Shown in pieces: positions 1-7,918 of a stretch of DNA of 64,000 nucleotides. The number at the start of each line of letters is the position of its first letter. Within the stretch, counting starts at the first letter, position 1. Below the pieces are notes generated by a model. That model worked only from the letters and a program-made list of their open reading frames with translations, was not told the DNA's origin and searched no databases. Source of the stretch: Deltaproteobacteria bacterium. GTDB lineage: Bacteria > Myxococcota_A > Polyangia > Polyangiales > Houyiibacteriaceae. The stretch spans positions 1-64,000 of the forward strand of contig JAEPMI010000003.1 of the NCBI GenBank assembly GCA_017644045.1, given 5' to 3'. Made by a program: the position numbers and the translations under genes.

Positions 1-2
1 TC

Positions 3-80
3 GCCAAGCAGAGCGACCACAACCTCAGCGACGCCGAGGTCCGCGCGGTCATCGACCGCCACAAGCGCAACAACGGCTGA
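3..80 (+). CDS. 3' end of a gene cut by the window edge
   Basis: An open frame enters from the left edge and ends at the TGA at 78-80. Only the last 25 residues are visible, a hydrophilic, probably helical tail ending HKRNNG. This is too little to identify a family. The next gene starts about 47 bp later on the same strand. The frame was chosen because it is open from base 3 and ends just before the next gene. The stop could be a chance one, so confidence is modest. Confidence 0.45.
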   Translation, partial: AKQSDHNLSDAEVRAVIDRHKRNNG

Positions 81-127
81 GCCCCGGCTTCAGAGTCTCT
101 CAAGATCTCCCCGTCAGCTTGCTCGGC

Positions 128-565
128 ATGAGCAAGTCACTCTTCACCACGCTCGCGCTGAGTCTCGCGCTGACCGTTCCGGTCGGGGTCGAGGCGCAGC
201 GCGTCAACGTCACCATCGAGGCGCCCTCGGCGCCGCCTGCCCGGAGAGCCGAGACACGGCCCGCTCGCCCTGCGAATGCGGTCTGGGTCGCGGGACACTG
301 GGAGCGCTCCCGTTCGCGCTGGGTTTGGTCCCCCGGCTATTGGGTCATGCCGAGGGCGGGCCACGTCCTCGTCGCCCCACGCTGGGTCCGGCGCGGCAAC
401 CGCTGGGTGTACCAGCACGGTGGCTGGGCGCGCGCCGGCACTCGTCGAGTCGTCCACCGGGTCTCACGGGCGGCCGACCGGGTGGAACGCGTGGACCGTC
501 GCCGCGACCGACGGACCAACCGCCGCACCACCACCCGTACCACCGTCCGAACTCGTCGCCGGTGA
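128..565 (+). CDS. Secreted YXWGXW-repeat protein, Arg-rich C-terminus
   Basis: A 145-residue exported protein. Residues 1-23 form a signal peptide with a predicted cut after VEA. The mature part has the WVAGHW, WSPGYW and HGGW motifs of YXWGXW-repeat proteins, which are small secreted proteins of unknown function common in Gram-negative bacteria. The last 40 residues are almost only Arg, Thr, Val and Asp, a strongly basic tail that could bind nucleic acid or anionic polymers (inference). A TTG at 119 is in frame, but the ATG at 128 gives a normal signal peptide. It converges on the gene at 586. Confidence 0.8.
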   Translation: MSKSLFTTLALSLALTVPVGVEAQRVNVTIEAPSAPPARRAETRPARPANAVWVAGHWERSRSRWVWSPGYWVMPRAGHVLVAPRWVRRGNRWVYQHGGWARAGTRRVVHRVSRAADRVERVDRRRDRRTNRRTTTRTTVRTRRR

Positions 566-585
566 GCTCGTTCCCGACGCGGGCC

Positions 586-1023
586 TCAGCCGAGCTGGGC
601 GCGGCGGGGCTCCGCGTCGTCGATCGCTCGTTCGTAGGCGGCGATGAGCGAGGCGCGGGAGGCGTGGCTCTCGAGGTGGCTCACCAGGATCGAGGTCACG
701 GTGACGCCCATGCGGAGGAGCATGCCGGTCACATAGAGGTGGCCGCGCGTGATCTGGTGCCGGTGGTTCACGTTCCAGTCGGTGAGGATCCGGCGGCACT
801 CGGGCGCGTAGCCGACCAGCCCGCTCCAGTCGTGGAAGCCGGTGATGGAGCCGGCGTCCTCCACGACCTTGCGGGCGGCGCCGACGAAGAAGGTCGCCAT
901 GGCGGGCGAGGCGCGGCCGCTTGCGCGGGTGCAGAGAATGCCCGGCGCCGGTGACCCCACGACCAGCTCTCCCCCCTCATCGGAGAAGCGCTCGACGGGC
1001 CCACGCCAGAATTCCACTGCCAT
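586..1023 (-). CDS. Conserved hypothetical cytoplasmic protein
   Basis: A 145-residue protein with no signal peptide or membrane segment. The ATG is at 1023. It starts MAVEFWRGP and reads as a small mixed alpha/beta domain: a strand-rich N-terminus (ELVVGSPAPGILCTRA), a middle with FHDWSGLVGYAPECR, and a helical C-terminus ending in a charged tail. The order loosely recalls small STAS-like or SpoIIAA-like domains that measure a protein against a cellular target, but I do not recognise the family firmly. Codon use matches its neighbours. About 90 bp without features separate it from the lipoprotein gene at 1114. Confidence 0.65.
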   Translation of the reverse strand: MAVEFWRGPVERFSDEGGELVVGSPAPGILCTRASGRASPAMATFFVGAARKVVEDAGSITGFHDWSGLVGYAPECRRILTDWNVNHRHQITRGHLYVTGMLLRMGVTVTSILVSHLESHASRASLIAAYERAIDDAEPRRAQLG

Positions 1024-1113
1024 CGTTTTCGGACAATAGCTCCGTCGTCGGCGTCAGCCAGCCGACGGTCACCCAATCGTTTCGCCGCTCGAGCCACGAG
1101 GGCTGGTCGTGCC

Positions 1114-1527
1114 TCAGGCAGAGGGTGGGATGCACGCCTTCTCGCCGGCGTCCTCCGCCGGCACCGCCCAGTCGAAGCTGGAGGAGCAGTTGGCCTCGTC
1201 ATCCGCCGGTCGGTTGACGTTGCACTCTGGCTTGTTGTCGCAGACGCGGAAGCAGTAGTTGCGGCCGTCGTCATGCGCGACGCAGATGGAGTTCAGCGGA
1301 CACTCGGCGCTCGAGAGGCAGTCCGGCACCCCGCAGTAGCCGCCCTTGAACTGAGTGAGGCATTGGAGCTGGACCACGCCGCCATCGGGCAGCTCGAAGT
1401 CGCGACAGTCTTCGTCTGCCGTACACACTGCGGCGATGCCAACGCGGTCGGCGTCGCCGCCGTCGTCACCGCAAGCGGCAGCGCACACGAGAGCGAGACA
1501 CGAGGGGATCAAGAGTCGGTTCAGCAT
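1114..1527 (-). CDS. Small Cys-rich lipoprotein
   Basis: A 137-residue lipoprotein. The N-terminus MLNRLLIPSCLALVCAAAC is a type II signal peptide with the acylated Cys at residue 19, followed by an Asp/Gly linker. The mature part holds 12 further cysteines in spacings typical of the small disulfide-rich modules found in many myxobacterial surface proteins (for example DCLSSAECPLNSIC). No enzymatic motif is visible. It is probably anchored in the outer membrane and held by disulfides. It follows the rluA-like gene by 14 bp and could be cotranscribed with neighbours on the same strand. Confidence 0.75.
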   Translation of the reverse strand: MLNRLLIPSCLALVCAAACGDDGGDADRVGIAAVCTADEDCRDFELPDGGVVQLQCLTQFKGGYCGVPDCLSSAECPLNSICVAHDDGRNYCFRVCDNKPECNVNRPADDEANCSSSFDWAVPAEDAGEKACIPPSA

Positions 1528-1541
1528 TGCTGGATCCTACG

Positions 1542-2171
1542 TCACTTCAGCAGCACCGACCGCATCTCGCGCATGTCCGCGGGGAGCGGCGCTTCGATCG
1601 TGCGGCCGGCGATCTTGAGCCGCCAGGCGTGGAGCGCGTGTCGCTCGGCGAGATCGCAGGGCGGGTTGCGGTAGAGCTTCTCGCCGACGAGCGGGTGACC
1701 GAGGTGGGCGAGGTGCACGCGCACCTGGTGGGTTCGACCGGTGTGAATGCGCGCTTCGATGAGCGCGTGCTCGCTGCCCCGAATGGTCACGGTCAGCGTG
1801 GTCTTCGCCGGCTTCCCGTTCGGGTCCACTCGCATGAGCTTCCCCTTTCGCACGAGCGGAGCGTCGACCACCATTCGCTCCCACGGCGGTGAGCCGTGCA
1901 CGATGGCCTGGTAGACCTTCGAGCCGGCCTTGAGCTTCTTCTGCCAGCTCTCGACCCAGCGCTTGTGGCGCGCGAAGAGCAGCACCCCGCTGGTGTCCTT
2001 GTCGAGCTGGTGCACGGCCCAGAGCGGGTGTCCGACCTGCTTCTGCAGCTGCCACTGGACGCAGCTCCGGTCGTCCAGGTCCCTGCCGGTCGAGGGCAGC
2101 CCCGGGGGCTTGTCCACGGCGAGGATCTCGTCCTCTTGGTGAAGGATCGGGAGCGGCGCGCCTGGGTTCAA
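1542..2171 (-). CDS. RluA-family pseudouridine synthase
   Basis: A 209-residue RNA pseudouridine synthase of the RluA family, which isomerises uridine in rRNA or tRNA. The catalytic motif reads HQLDKDTSGVLLFAR, with the Asp of HxLD as nucleophile; the usual HRLD Arg is Gln here. ILAVDKPPGLPS near the N-terminus and IHTGRTHQVRVHLAHLGHP are the other family signatures. There is no N-terminal S4 domain, so it is a short RluA type whose target base cannot be assigned. The frame stays open far upstream, but that part is antisense or shadow sequence. The likely start is the TTG at 2171, which overlaps the TGA of the PPK2 gene (TTGA), implying translational coupling. Confidence 0.88.
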   Translation of the reverse strand: MNPGAPLPILHQEDEILAVDKPPGLPSTGRDLDDRSCVQWQLQKQVGHPLWAVHQLDKDTSGVLLFARHKRWVESWQKKLKAGSKVYQAIVHGSPPWERMVVDAPLVRKGKLMRVDPNGKPAKTTLTVTIRGSEHALIEARIHTGRTHQVRVHLAHLGHPLVGEKLYRNPPCDLAERHALHAWRLKIAGRTIEAPLPADMREMRSVLLK

Positions 2172-3085
2172 TCCGCCTCCAGCCGTGCGCGCCACTCGTC
2201 GATGCGGGCGAGCTCGTCCGGATGCAGCTCCGGCCAACGGAGCGGGAGCGACTCGATGGCCTGCTGGAAGATCTCGGCGACCGTTCGACGCATGAAGGGC
2301 TTGTCGTCGGCGGGGATCGCGTACCACGGCGCCCACGGCGTGGAGGTGGCGTTGATGGCCTCTTCGTAGGCCTCCATGTACTCGCCCCACTGCTCGCGGA
2401 CGTCGAGGTCGCCGGCCTCGAACTTCCAGTTCTTCGCTGGGTCGTCGAGGCGCGCGAGGAGCCGGTCTTTCTGTTCCTCGCGGCTGACGTTGAGGAAGAA
2501 CTTCAGGATCAGCGTGCCGTTGCGCGCGAGGTGCTTCTCGAAGTCGCAGATCGACTCGTAGCGCTCCTTCCACGGGTTCTCCGGCTTCCGAGGCACCGCG
2601 CGCGATCCGAGGAGCTTGGCCACCCGGACGATGAGCACCTCCTCGTAGTGGCTGCGGTTGAAGATGCCGATGCGGCCGCGCTCCGGGCAGCACTCGTGCA
2701 CGCGCCAGAGGAAGTCGTGCTCGAGCTCCTTGGTCGAGGGACGCTTGAAGGTCGAGGTCTGCACGCCGGCCGGGTTCAGACCGGTCATCACCGCGCGAAT
2801 GGTGCCGTCCTTGCCCGCGGCGTCCATCGCCTGGAAGACCATGAGGATCGAGTAGCGGTCGTCGGCGTAGAGCTTTCGCTGCACCTCGCGGACGACGTCG
2901 ATGCACGCCTCGAGGGCCTTCTTGTTCTCCTTCTTGCCCTTCTTCCCCTGCGGCGCCTTCTTCGGTGGCGTGGCGCTCGCCTTGGCGATCCGGAAGGAAC
3001 CATCGAAGGGCACCCGGTAAGGGCTGGAGGGGGGCTCACAGAGCAGACCGCCGGACTTCGAAGAGCTCTTCTTGGACTTCGCCAT
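2168..3085 (-). CDS. ppk2: Polyphosphate kinase 2 (PPK2) family phosphotransferase
   Basis: A 305-residue PPK2 enzyme, which moves phosphate between polyphosphate and nucleotides (polyP:AMP or polyP:NDP type). The Walker A loop lies at about residues 87-95 (MDAAGKDGT), followed by GLNPAGVQ. The Walker B/lid region is GRIGIFNRSHYEEVLIVRV, then DFEKHLARNGTLILKFFLNVS. All are diagnostic of the family. Length and single-domain layout fit class I/III-like PPK2. The N-terminus is Lys/Ser rich. The start at 3085 (MAKSKKSS) was preferred; an ATG at 3103 is also in frame. PPK2 supports nucleotide pools and stress survival. Its stop overlaps the start of the pseudouridine synthase. Confidence 0.93.
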   Translation of the reverse strand: MAKSKKSSSKSGGLLCEPPSSPYRVPFDGSFRIAKASATPPKKAPQGKKGKKENKKALEACIDVVREVQRKLYADDRYSILMVFQAMDAAGKDGTIRAVMTGLNPAGVQTSTFKRPSTKELEHDFLWRVHECCPERGRIGIFNRSHYEEVLIVRVAKLLGSRAVPRKPENPWKERYESICDFEKHLARNGTLILKFFLNVSREEQKDRLLARLDDPAKNWKFEAGDLDVREQWGEYMEAYEEAINATSTPWAPWYAIPADDKPFMRRTVAEIFQQAIESLPLRWPELHPDELARIDEWRARLEAD

Positions 3086-3114
3086 GGGGCGACCATAGCG
3101 CATCTGGCGGTCTC

Positions 3115-4494
3115 TCAGAGACTGCCGGCCACGGTGGTGGCGTCGATGCTCACCCGCAGCTCCCCCGGTGTCGGCACCTGGATCACGAGCTGGTCGCCCT
3201 CGCCGAAGACGGCGCCGTCGGCTTCGGTGGGCCGGAGCTCCACCGCGATCGTCAGGCCGGCCGGGAGATCGAAGCCGGCCATCCCTCGAACGGCGCGCTC
3301 GCGCGCGTCGGTGAACGTGGCTTCCATCGGGAGGCGCCACTCGCCGACTCGGTCGAGGAAGACCGCCGCGAGACCGTTCGCCAGGTCGGGGTCGCCGATC
3401 GCCCGTTCGCTCGGCTCGGTCCAACGCGGGAAGGTGAGCTGCAGCGCCCCATCGCGATAGACCGGCGTGGCGAGCGCCCAGAGGGTGCCGACCAGCGAGC
3501 CCTCGAGACCCAGACCGATGGCGATGCCTTCCTCGGTGATGGTGGTCTGCACCGAGCTCACCTGCGCGGGTCGATCGTCGACCATCACCTCTGCGCCCTC
3601 GAGCTGGTCCGTGAGCGACGCGGTCACCACGGTCAGAGGCTGCGTGACCTCGACGGCGGCCAGGAAGGGACCGGCGCGGCTGTCGCTCGGCGGCGGCAAG
3701 GGCGGCGGGGGCGAGCTCACGAAGCGGGGCGTCACCAGGAAGCGTCCGAGCACGGCCACCTTCAGCTCGAGCGCGGACGCGTCGCCCGTGAGCTCGCTGA
3801 TGCGCAGCCCCTCCGGCCGCAGCAAGAGGCGCAGCCGCTCGTTCGCCTGTCCGTTCTGCTCGAGCTCGACCGGGAACGCGAGGAGCGGCCAGATCCGCTC
3901 GACGACCGTGGGCAGGTCGAAGCGCGCCGTCTCCTCGTCGATGCGCTCGGCAGCCTGGCGCTGCGCGCGCTCGATGTGCGGGTCGAGAATGCCGCTGACG
4001 TCGATGTTCAGGAACGACACCCGACAACGACGCGACCATTGGCGCGGACCGGGCGTGGTGTTCGTCGTCAGGGTCCAGTTGTCACCGATGACCAGCTCGG
4101 TCCGCAGCGTGACGTCCACGTGGGGCCGGGCCTCGTTCACGCCGCAGCTGAAGCGGAGCGGCCCGAGGTGCGCCTTGGCCCAGAGCTCCACGGGCAGGGT
4201 CCAGAGCAGCGCGCCGTCGCCGGGCTCGAGCCGGAGGTCGCCGCGGTGGGCCTCCGCCTCGAGGCGCGGTCGCTCCTCGCGATGGATCGGGTTCGGCAGC
4301 TCGCGGTCGAGGGCGGCCTGGAGCGCATCCGCGCGGAGCACGATCGAGACCTCCGCTTCCGAGGTCTGGGGCGCCGGCTCGGGAATGGCGCCGATCTCTG
4401 GTGCGGGGACCTGCAGAGGCGGTCGCGGCACGGCGCCTCCGCAGCCCACGAGCAACAGGCCCAGCGTCAGCCGTAGGGTCGATCCAGAGACCAT
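3115..4494 (-). CDS. DUF4403-like lipoprotein
   Basis: A 459-residue lipoprotein. The signal peptide ends LLLVGCGG with the lipidated Cys at residue 18, followed by a Pro-rich linker. The rest is strand-rich and resembles DUF4403 proteins, a family of periplasm-facing lipoproteins of unknown function. Features are repeated amphipathic beta strands, a conserved early segment SIVLRADALQAALDREL, and SFLNIDVSGILDPHIERA in the middle. A Pro-rich linker (SSPPPPLPPPSDS) divides the mature part into two halves of similar style. The frame extends upstream antisense to sthA, but the ATG at 4494 gives the signal peptide. It starts 24 bp from sthA, divergently, so the two promoters overlap. Confidence 0.78.
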   Translation of the reverse strand: MVSGSTLRLTLGLLLVGCGGAVPRPPLQVPAPEIGAIPEPAPQTSEAEVSIVLRADALQAALDRELPNPIHREERPRLEAEAHRGDLRLEPGDGALLWTLPVELWAKAHLGPLRFSCGVNEARPHVDVTLRTELVIGDNWTLTTNTTPGPRQWSRRCRVSFLNIDVSGILDPHIERAQRQAAERIDEETARFDLPTVVERIWPLLAFPVELEQNGQANERLRLLLRPEGLRISELTGDASALELKVAVLGRFLVTPRFVSSPPPPLPPPSDSRAGPFLAAVEVTQPLTVVTASLTDQLEGAEVMVDDRPAQVSSVQTTITEEGIAIGLGLEGSLVGTLWALATPVYRDGALQLTFPRWTEPSERAIGDPDLANGLAAVFLDRVGEWRLPMEATFTDARERAVRGMAGFDLPAGLTIAVELRPTEADGAVFGEGDQLVIQVPTPGELRVSIDATTVAGSL

Positions 4495-4518
4495 GGCGCT
4501 CAGTGTAGACTCCGCCTC

Positions 4519-5913
4519 GTGGAACGCTTCGATCTGGTGATTCTGGGTTCGGGACCCGCGGGTGAGAAGGCGGCGGCGCAGGCGGCCTACTTCGGCAAGC
4601 GTGTGGCGATCGTCGAGCGCGAGAAGGAGCCGGGGGGCGCCGCGGTGCACACGGGGACCCTGCCCAGCAAGACCCTCCGCGAGAGCGCGCTCTTCCTCAG
4701 CGGGCACCGCACCCGCGCGCTCTACGGCGTGAGCGTGGAGCTCGACTCCGACGCGACGCTGCAGACGTTGATGGCGCGCAAGAACGCGATCGCCGTGTCC
4801 GAGAGCAAGCGGATCCGCGAGAACCTGCAGCGCCACCACGTGACCTACCTGCATGGCCACGGGCGCCTCGCCGGCGAAGGCCGCGTGAAGGTCGAGGCGG
4901 CCGACGGGTCGTTCACCGAGGTCGAGGCCGAGGTCGTGCTGATCGCGACCGGGTCCGTGCCGCGTCAGCCGGAGGGCGTCGCCTTCGAGTCCGAGCGCAT
5001 CCACGACAGCGACGAGATCCTCCGGATCGACAACATCCCCAAGTCGCTGACCATCCTGGGGGCCGGCGTCATCGGCAGCGAGTACGCCTGCATGTTCGCG
5101 GCGCTCGGCGTGCACGTGGACCTCGTCGACGCGCGACCGGGCATCCTCCCCTTCCTCGACTTCGAGATCCGCGACCAGCTCGCCCACGCGATGGGGAGCC
5201 TCGGCATTCACCTCCGCCAGCCGCATCGCTGGGGCGCCATCGTCGACACTGGCTCGAGCGTGACCGTCGAGCTCGACGACGGGACGCTCCTCGAGAACGA
5301 CGAGCTCCTCTTCGCCGCGGGCCGCGTCGGCAACACCGCGGACATCGGCCTGGAGACCGTGGGACTCGCGGCGAACTCGCGCGGCTACCTGGAGGTCGAT
5401 GACGCCTACCGCACCACGCTCCCGAAGATCCTCGCGGTGGGCGACGTGATCGGCTTCCCGGCGCTCGCGTCGACGTCGATGGAGCAGGGCCGGGTCGCGG
5501 TCTGTCGCGCGTTCGGCTTCGACTACAAGCAGTCGGTCCACGACATGCTGCCCTACGGCATCTACACGATCCCCGAGGTGAGCAGCGTCGGGAAGTCGGA
5601 AGCCGAGGCGAAGGAAGCGGGCATCCCCTACGTGACCGGGCGGGCGAAGTTCGCGGAGAACGCGCGCGGGCAGATCCAGGGCGATCTGGAGGGGCTTCTC
5701 AAGCTCGTGGTGCACGCCGAGAAGCGCACGCTGCTCGGCGTCCACGTCGTCGGCGAGCGCGCGAGCGAGCTCGTGCACCTCGGTCAAGCGGTGATGCTCA
5801 TGGGCGGCACCCTCGACGTCTTCATCGACATGGTCTTCAACTTCCCGACCCTGTCCGAGGCGTACAAGTACGCCGCCTACGACGCCCTCGGCGCGCTCGC
5901 GAAGTCTTCGTGA
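4519..5913 (+). CDS. sthA: Soluble pyridine nucleotide transhydrogenase (Si-specific)
   Basis: A 464-residue flavoprotein that transfers hydride between NADPH and NAD+ in the cytosol. The FAD motif GSGPAG is at residues 10-15, the NAD(P) motif GAGVIGSEYA in the middle, and AVGDVIGFPALAS is the second FAD contact. The C-terminal dimerisation domain has PEVSSVGKSEAEAK and FNFPTLSEAYKYAA, matching E. coli SthA closely. At the disulfide position of related reductases it reads GGAAVHTGTLPSK (residues 39-51), so both redox cysteines are absent. That is expected for a transhydrogenase rather than lipoamide dehydrogenase. The start is the GTG at 4519. The stop overlaps the next gene as GTGA. Confidence 0.95.
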   Translation: MERFDLVILGSGPAGEKAAAQAAYFGKRVAIVEREKEPGGAAVHTGTLPSKTLRESALFLSGHRTRALYGVSVELDSDATLQTLMARKNAIAVSESKRIRENLQRHHVTYLHGHGRLAGEGRVKVEAADGSFTEVEAEVVLIATGSVPRQPEGVAFESERIHDSDEILRIDNIPKSLTILGAGVIGSEYACMFAALGVHVDLVDARPGILPFLDFEIRDQLAHAMGSLGIHLRQPHRWGAIVDTGSSVTVELDDGTLLENDELLFAAGRVGNTADIGLETVGLAANSRGYLEVDDAYRTTLPKILAVGDVIGFPALASTSMEQGRVAVCRAFGFDYKQSVHDMLPYGIYTIPEVSSVGKSEAEAKEAGIPYVTGRAKFAENARGQIQGDLEGLLKLVVHAEKRTLLGVHVVGERASELVHLGQAVMLMGGTLDVFIDMVFNFPTLSEAYKYAAYDALGALAKSS

Positions 5914-7286
5914 AGCGCACGCTGGCGTTGCTCTTGGCGCTTGGATGCGGCGGTGCGGCGCCCGATCCGTCGCCGGCGGATCGGCTCGCGTACACCGAGC
6001 ACCGCGTGCCCGCGAACCTGTGTCGTGAGCCCGGACCGGAGCAGCTCGACCGAGCGACGATGCTCCGCGATCTCGCCGTGCTCGAGCGGCTCTTCGATCG
6101 TGGCTACGCCGGGCGAGACCTCGCCGGCAACGAAGAACACTGGTCGCGCGCCCATGCCGCCGCGCGCGAGGCGGTGCCAGAGCAGGCGAGTCTCGAGGAG
6201 TTCCGCGATCTCCTCGCGGCCCGCTATCGCTGGCTCGACGACAACCACGTGGGCTTCTGGTACTTCGACACCGCGCGCCACTGGCAGTCGACCGGTCACC
6301 ACGACCGCCCGTGGGCTGCCCAGACGTTGGGCGACGACCCCTGGGACCCCTCCTGCTCACCCACGGTCGAGCTGGTTCCCTTCTGGGGGAGCGAGGGGCT
6401 GAGCCACCGGCCGCTCTTCCTGCGGAGCGAGGCGCCAGGCGACATCGAGTGCACCGAGGACGAGGAGCCCGTCCGCTACCCCACCGAGCGGCTCACCGTG
6501 TTCACCGATCCCGGCGGGCCGACCTTCGAGCGCAACGGAGGCCGGGCCGTCATTCGCTCGTTGATGACCACCAACGCCGGCGCGCTCGAGGCGTTCGTCG
6601 CCTCGGCCGAGCCGCTCCGCCACGAGCCGGTGGTGTTGCTCGACTTCCGCTTCACCGGCGGGGGCGCCGATCGCTACCTGGTGCGCTTCTTCGCGCACTT
6701 CACCAGCCAGCGACTGAGCTACTGGACCACCGGCGCACTGGTCAGCGAGACCACCCTGCAGGGCGCCCGCAACTTCTGGGGCTGCGTCCGCAACGGCACC
6801 CAGCCGGACACGCCCGGCCGCGCGTGGGTCGACCAGCGCATCGCGCGGGCCGAGCGCGACCTCGACGAGGGCATGGCCCGCGGACCCTTCTACGACTTCC
6901 GCAGCCAGCGAAAGCACGTGCCGCCGAAGGTCGACGAGCCCTTCGCCGGTCGCCTCATCGTCGCGACCGGCCCGCGCTGCGCGTCCGCCTGCGAGACCGC
7001 CGTGCTCCTGGCGAAGCAGATCCCCGGCGCGTGGATCGTCGGCCAGAACACCAGCGGCACCATGAAGGTCGGCGAGCTCCGCTGGTACCGGCTGCCCGAG
7101 AGCAAGATGTGGGTCGCCCTGGGTCGCCGCTCCCACACCGACCCCACCGGCGAGTTCCAGGAAGCGATCGGCTTCGTGCCGGACCTCTGGATCGACGGCG
7201 AGAACGCCGAGGCCCGCCTCGACGAGCTCTACGCCTGCGCGGCGGACCCGGAGTGCGCGGCAGCGGTGGACGCCGCGATCGAGTAG
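5910..7286 (+). CDS. S41-like (tail-specific protease fold) lipoprotein
   Basis: A 458-residue exported protein. The N-terminus MKRTLALLLALGCGG is a type II signal peptide. The C-terminal half has the look of the S41 peptidase/crotonase-type fold: VLLDFRFTGGGADRYLV, then RLIVATGPRCASACETAVL with Ser359 in the nucleophile region, and VGQNTSGTMKVGE with Lys386 as a possible base. The loop is CASACE rather than the usual SASASE, so activity is unproven. There is no PDZ domain, unlike CtpA. The GTG start overlaps the sthA stop by 4 bp, so it is probably translated together with sthA, an odd pairing of cytosolic redox and cell-envelope genes. Confidence 0.8.
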   Translation: MKRTLALLLALGCGGAAPDPSPADRLAYTEHRVPANLCREPGPEQLDRATMLRDLAVLERLFDRGYAGRDLAGNEEHWSRAHAAAREAVPEQASLEEFRDLLAARYRWLDDNHVGFWYFDTARHWQSTGHHDRPWAAQTLGDDPWDPSCSPTVELVPFWGSEGLSHRPLFLRSEAPGDIECTEDEEPVRYPTERLTVFTDPGGPTFERNGGRAVIRSLMTTNAGALEAFVASAEPLRHEPVVLLDFRFTGGGADRYLVRFFAHFTSQRLSYWTTGALVSETTLQGARNFWGCVRNGTQPDTPGRAWVDQRIARAERDLDEGMARGPFYDFRSQRKHVPPKVDEPFAGRLIVATGPRCASACETAVLLAKQIPGAWIVGQNTSGTMKVGELRWYRLPESKMWVALGRRSHTDPTGEFQEAIGFVPDLWIDGENAEARLDELYACAADPECAAAVDAAIE

Positions 7287-7337
7287 CGGCCAGGACGCAA
7301 ACTGGACCGCCGTACGTCGCCCGCTAGAGCTCGGCGG

Positions 7338-7844
7338 TCACGGGTAAACGTACGTCGGTGCGCGGCCCGTGCACTGCCACACGATGGCGCACTCATTGGC
7401 GATCCCGAAGCGGATCGCTTCGAGCAGGCGGCGGGCGAAGGCCGCCGCCTGCAGGATGGCACCGCGTGCCTTGGTGTCCTGGGGCGGCCACTCACCCGTC
7501 CGGAGCGCGCTCTGGACCTCATCGGCCGAGACCGCGCCGTTGGAGAGGGCGACGAGAGCGGCGATGGTCTCGTCTTCCTGGGGACCGAGTGCGGCCTCGA
7601 GTCCCGGGCTCGTGTGGCGTGCGTCGATCATGTGCACCTCGCCCCCATCCATGTGCTCGGCGAATACACCCATGTCGAGCTTCGTCGCGCGCATGAACAT
7701 GGTGTCGGGTGGCGGGTCCCACACGAGAGGGTAGGTCCGTGAGTAGGTGCTCTGTTTGGCCCGCTCCTCCTGGGTCGTCTCGATGAGGAACATCGGGTCG
7801 CCGAACCGAGAGTCGAGCACGTGCAGCAGGATCTCGCGCGTCAT
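7338..7844 (-). CDS. Conserved hypothetical protein
   Basis: A 168-residue soluble protein I do not recognise. There is no signal peptide or membrane helix. The N-terminal half is acidic and strand-like (DSRFGDPMFLIETTQEE). The middle has a helix-rich stretch (DETIAALVALSNGAVSADE), and the C-terminus ends in a Tyr/Pro tail after CAIVWQCTGRAPT. Codon use is typical of the region and the frame is clean from ATG 7844 to TGA 7338, so it is probably a real gene. It converges on the S41-like gene and lies 74 bp from the MpaB gene on the same strand. Confidence 0.6.
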   Translation of the reverse strand: MTREILLHVLDSRFGDPMFLIETTQEERAKQSTYSRTYPLVWDPPPDTMFMRATKLDMGVFAEHMDGGEVHMIDARHTSPGLEAALGPQEDETIAALVALSNGAVSADEVQSALRTGEWPPQDTKARGAILQAAAFARRLLEAIRFGIANECAIVWQCTGRAPTYVYP

Positions 7845-7918
7845 CAGGCCAGCCTACCAGCGTCCGGTCCGAGCGGCTTCACGTGCGGCCGGAAGCGGTG
7901 GGTCGAGGCCGGCGCGTT

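Noticed and set aside
3115-6360. 1081-residue minus-strand frame extending the DUF4403-like gene
   Set aside because: The first 620 residues are antisense to sthA and the S41-like gene; the real start is the ATG at 4494 with a lipoprotein signal.
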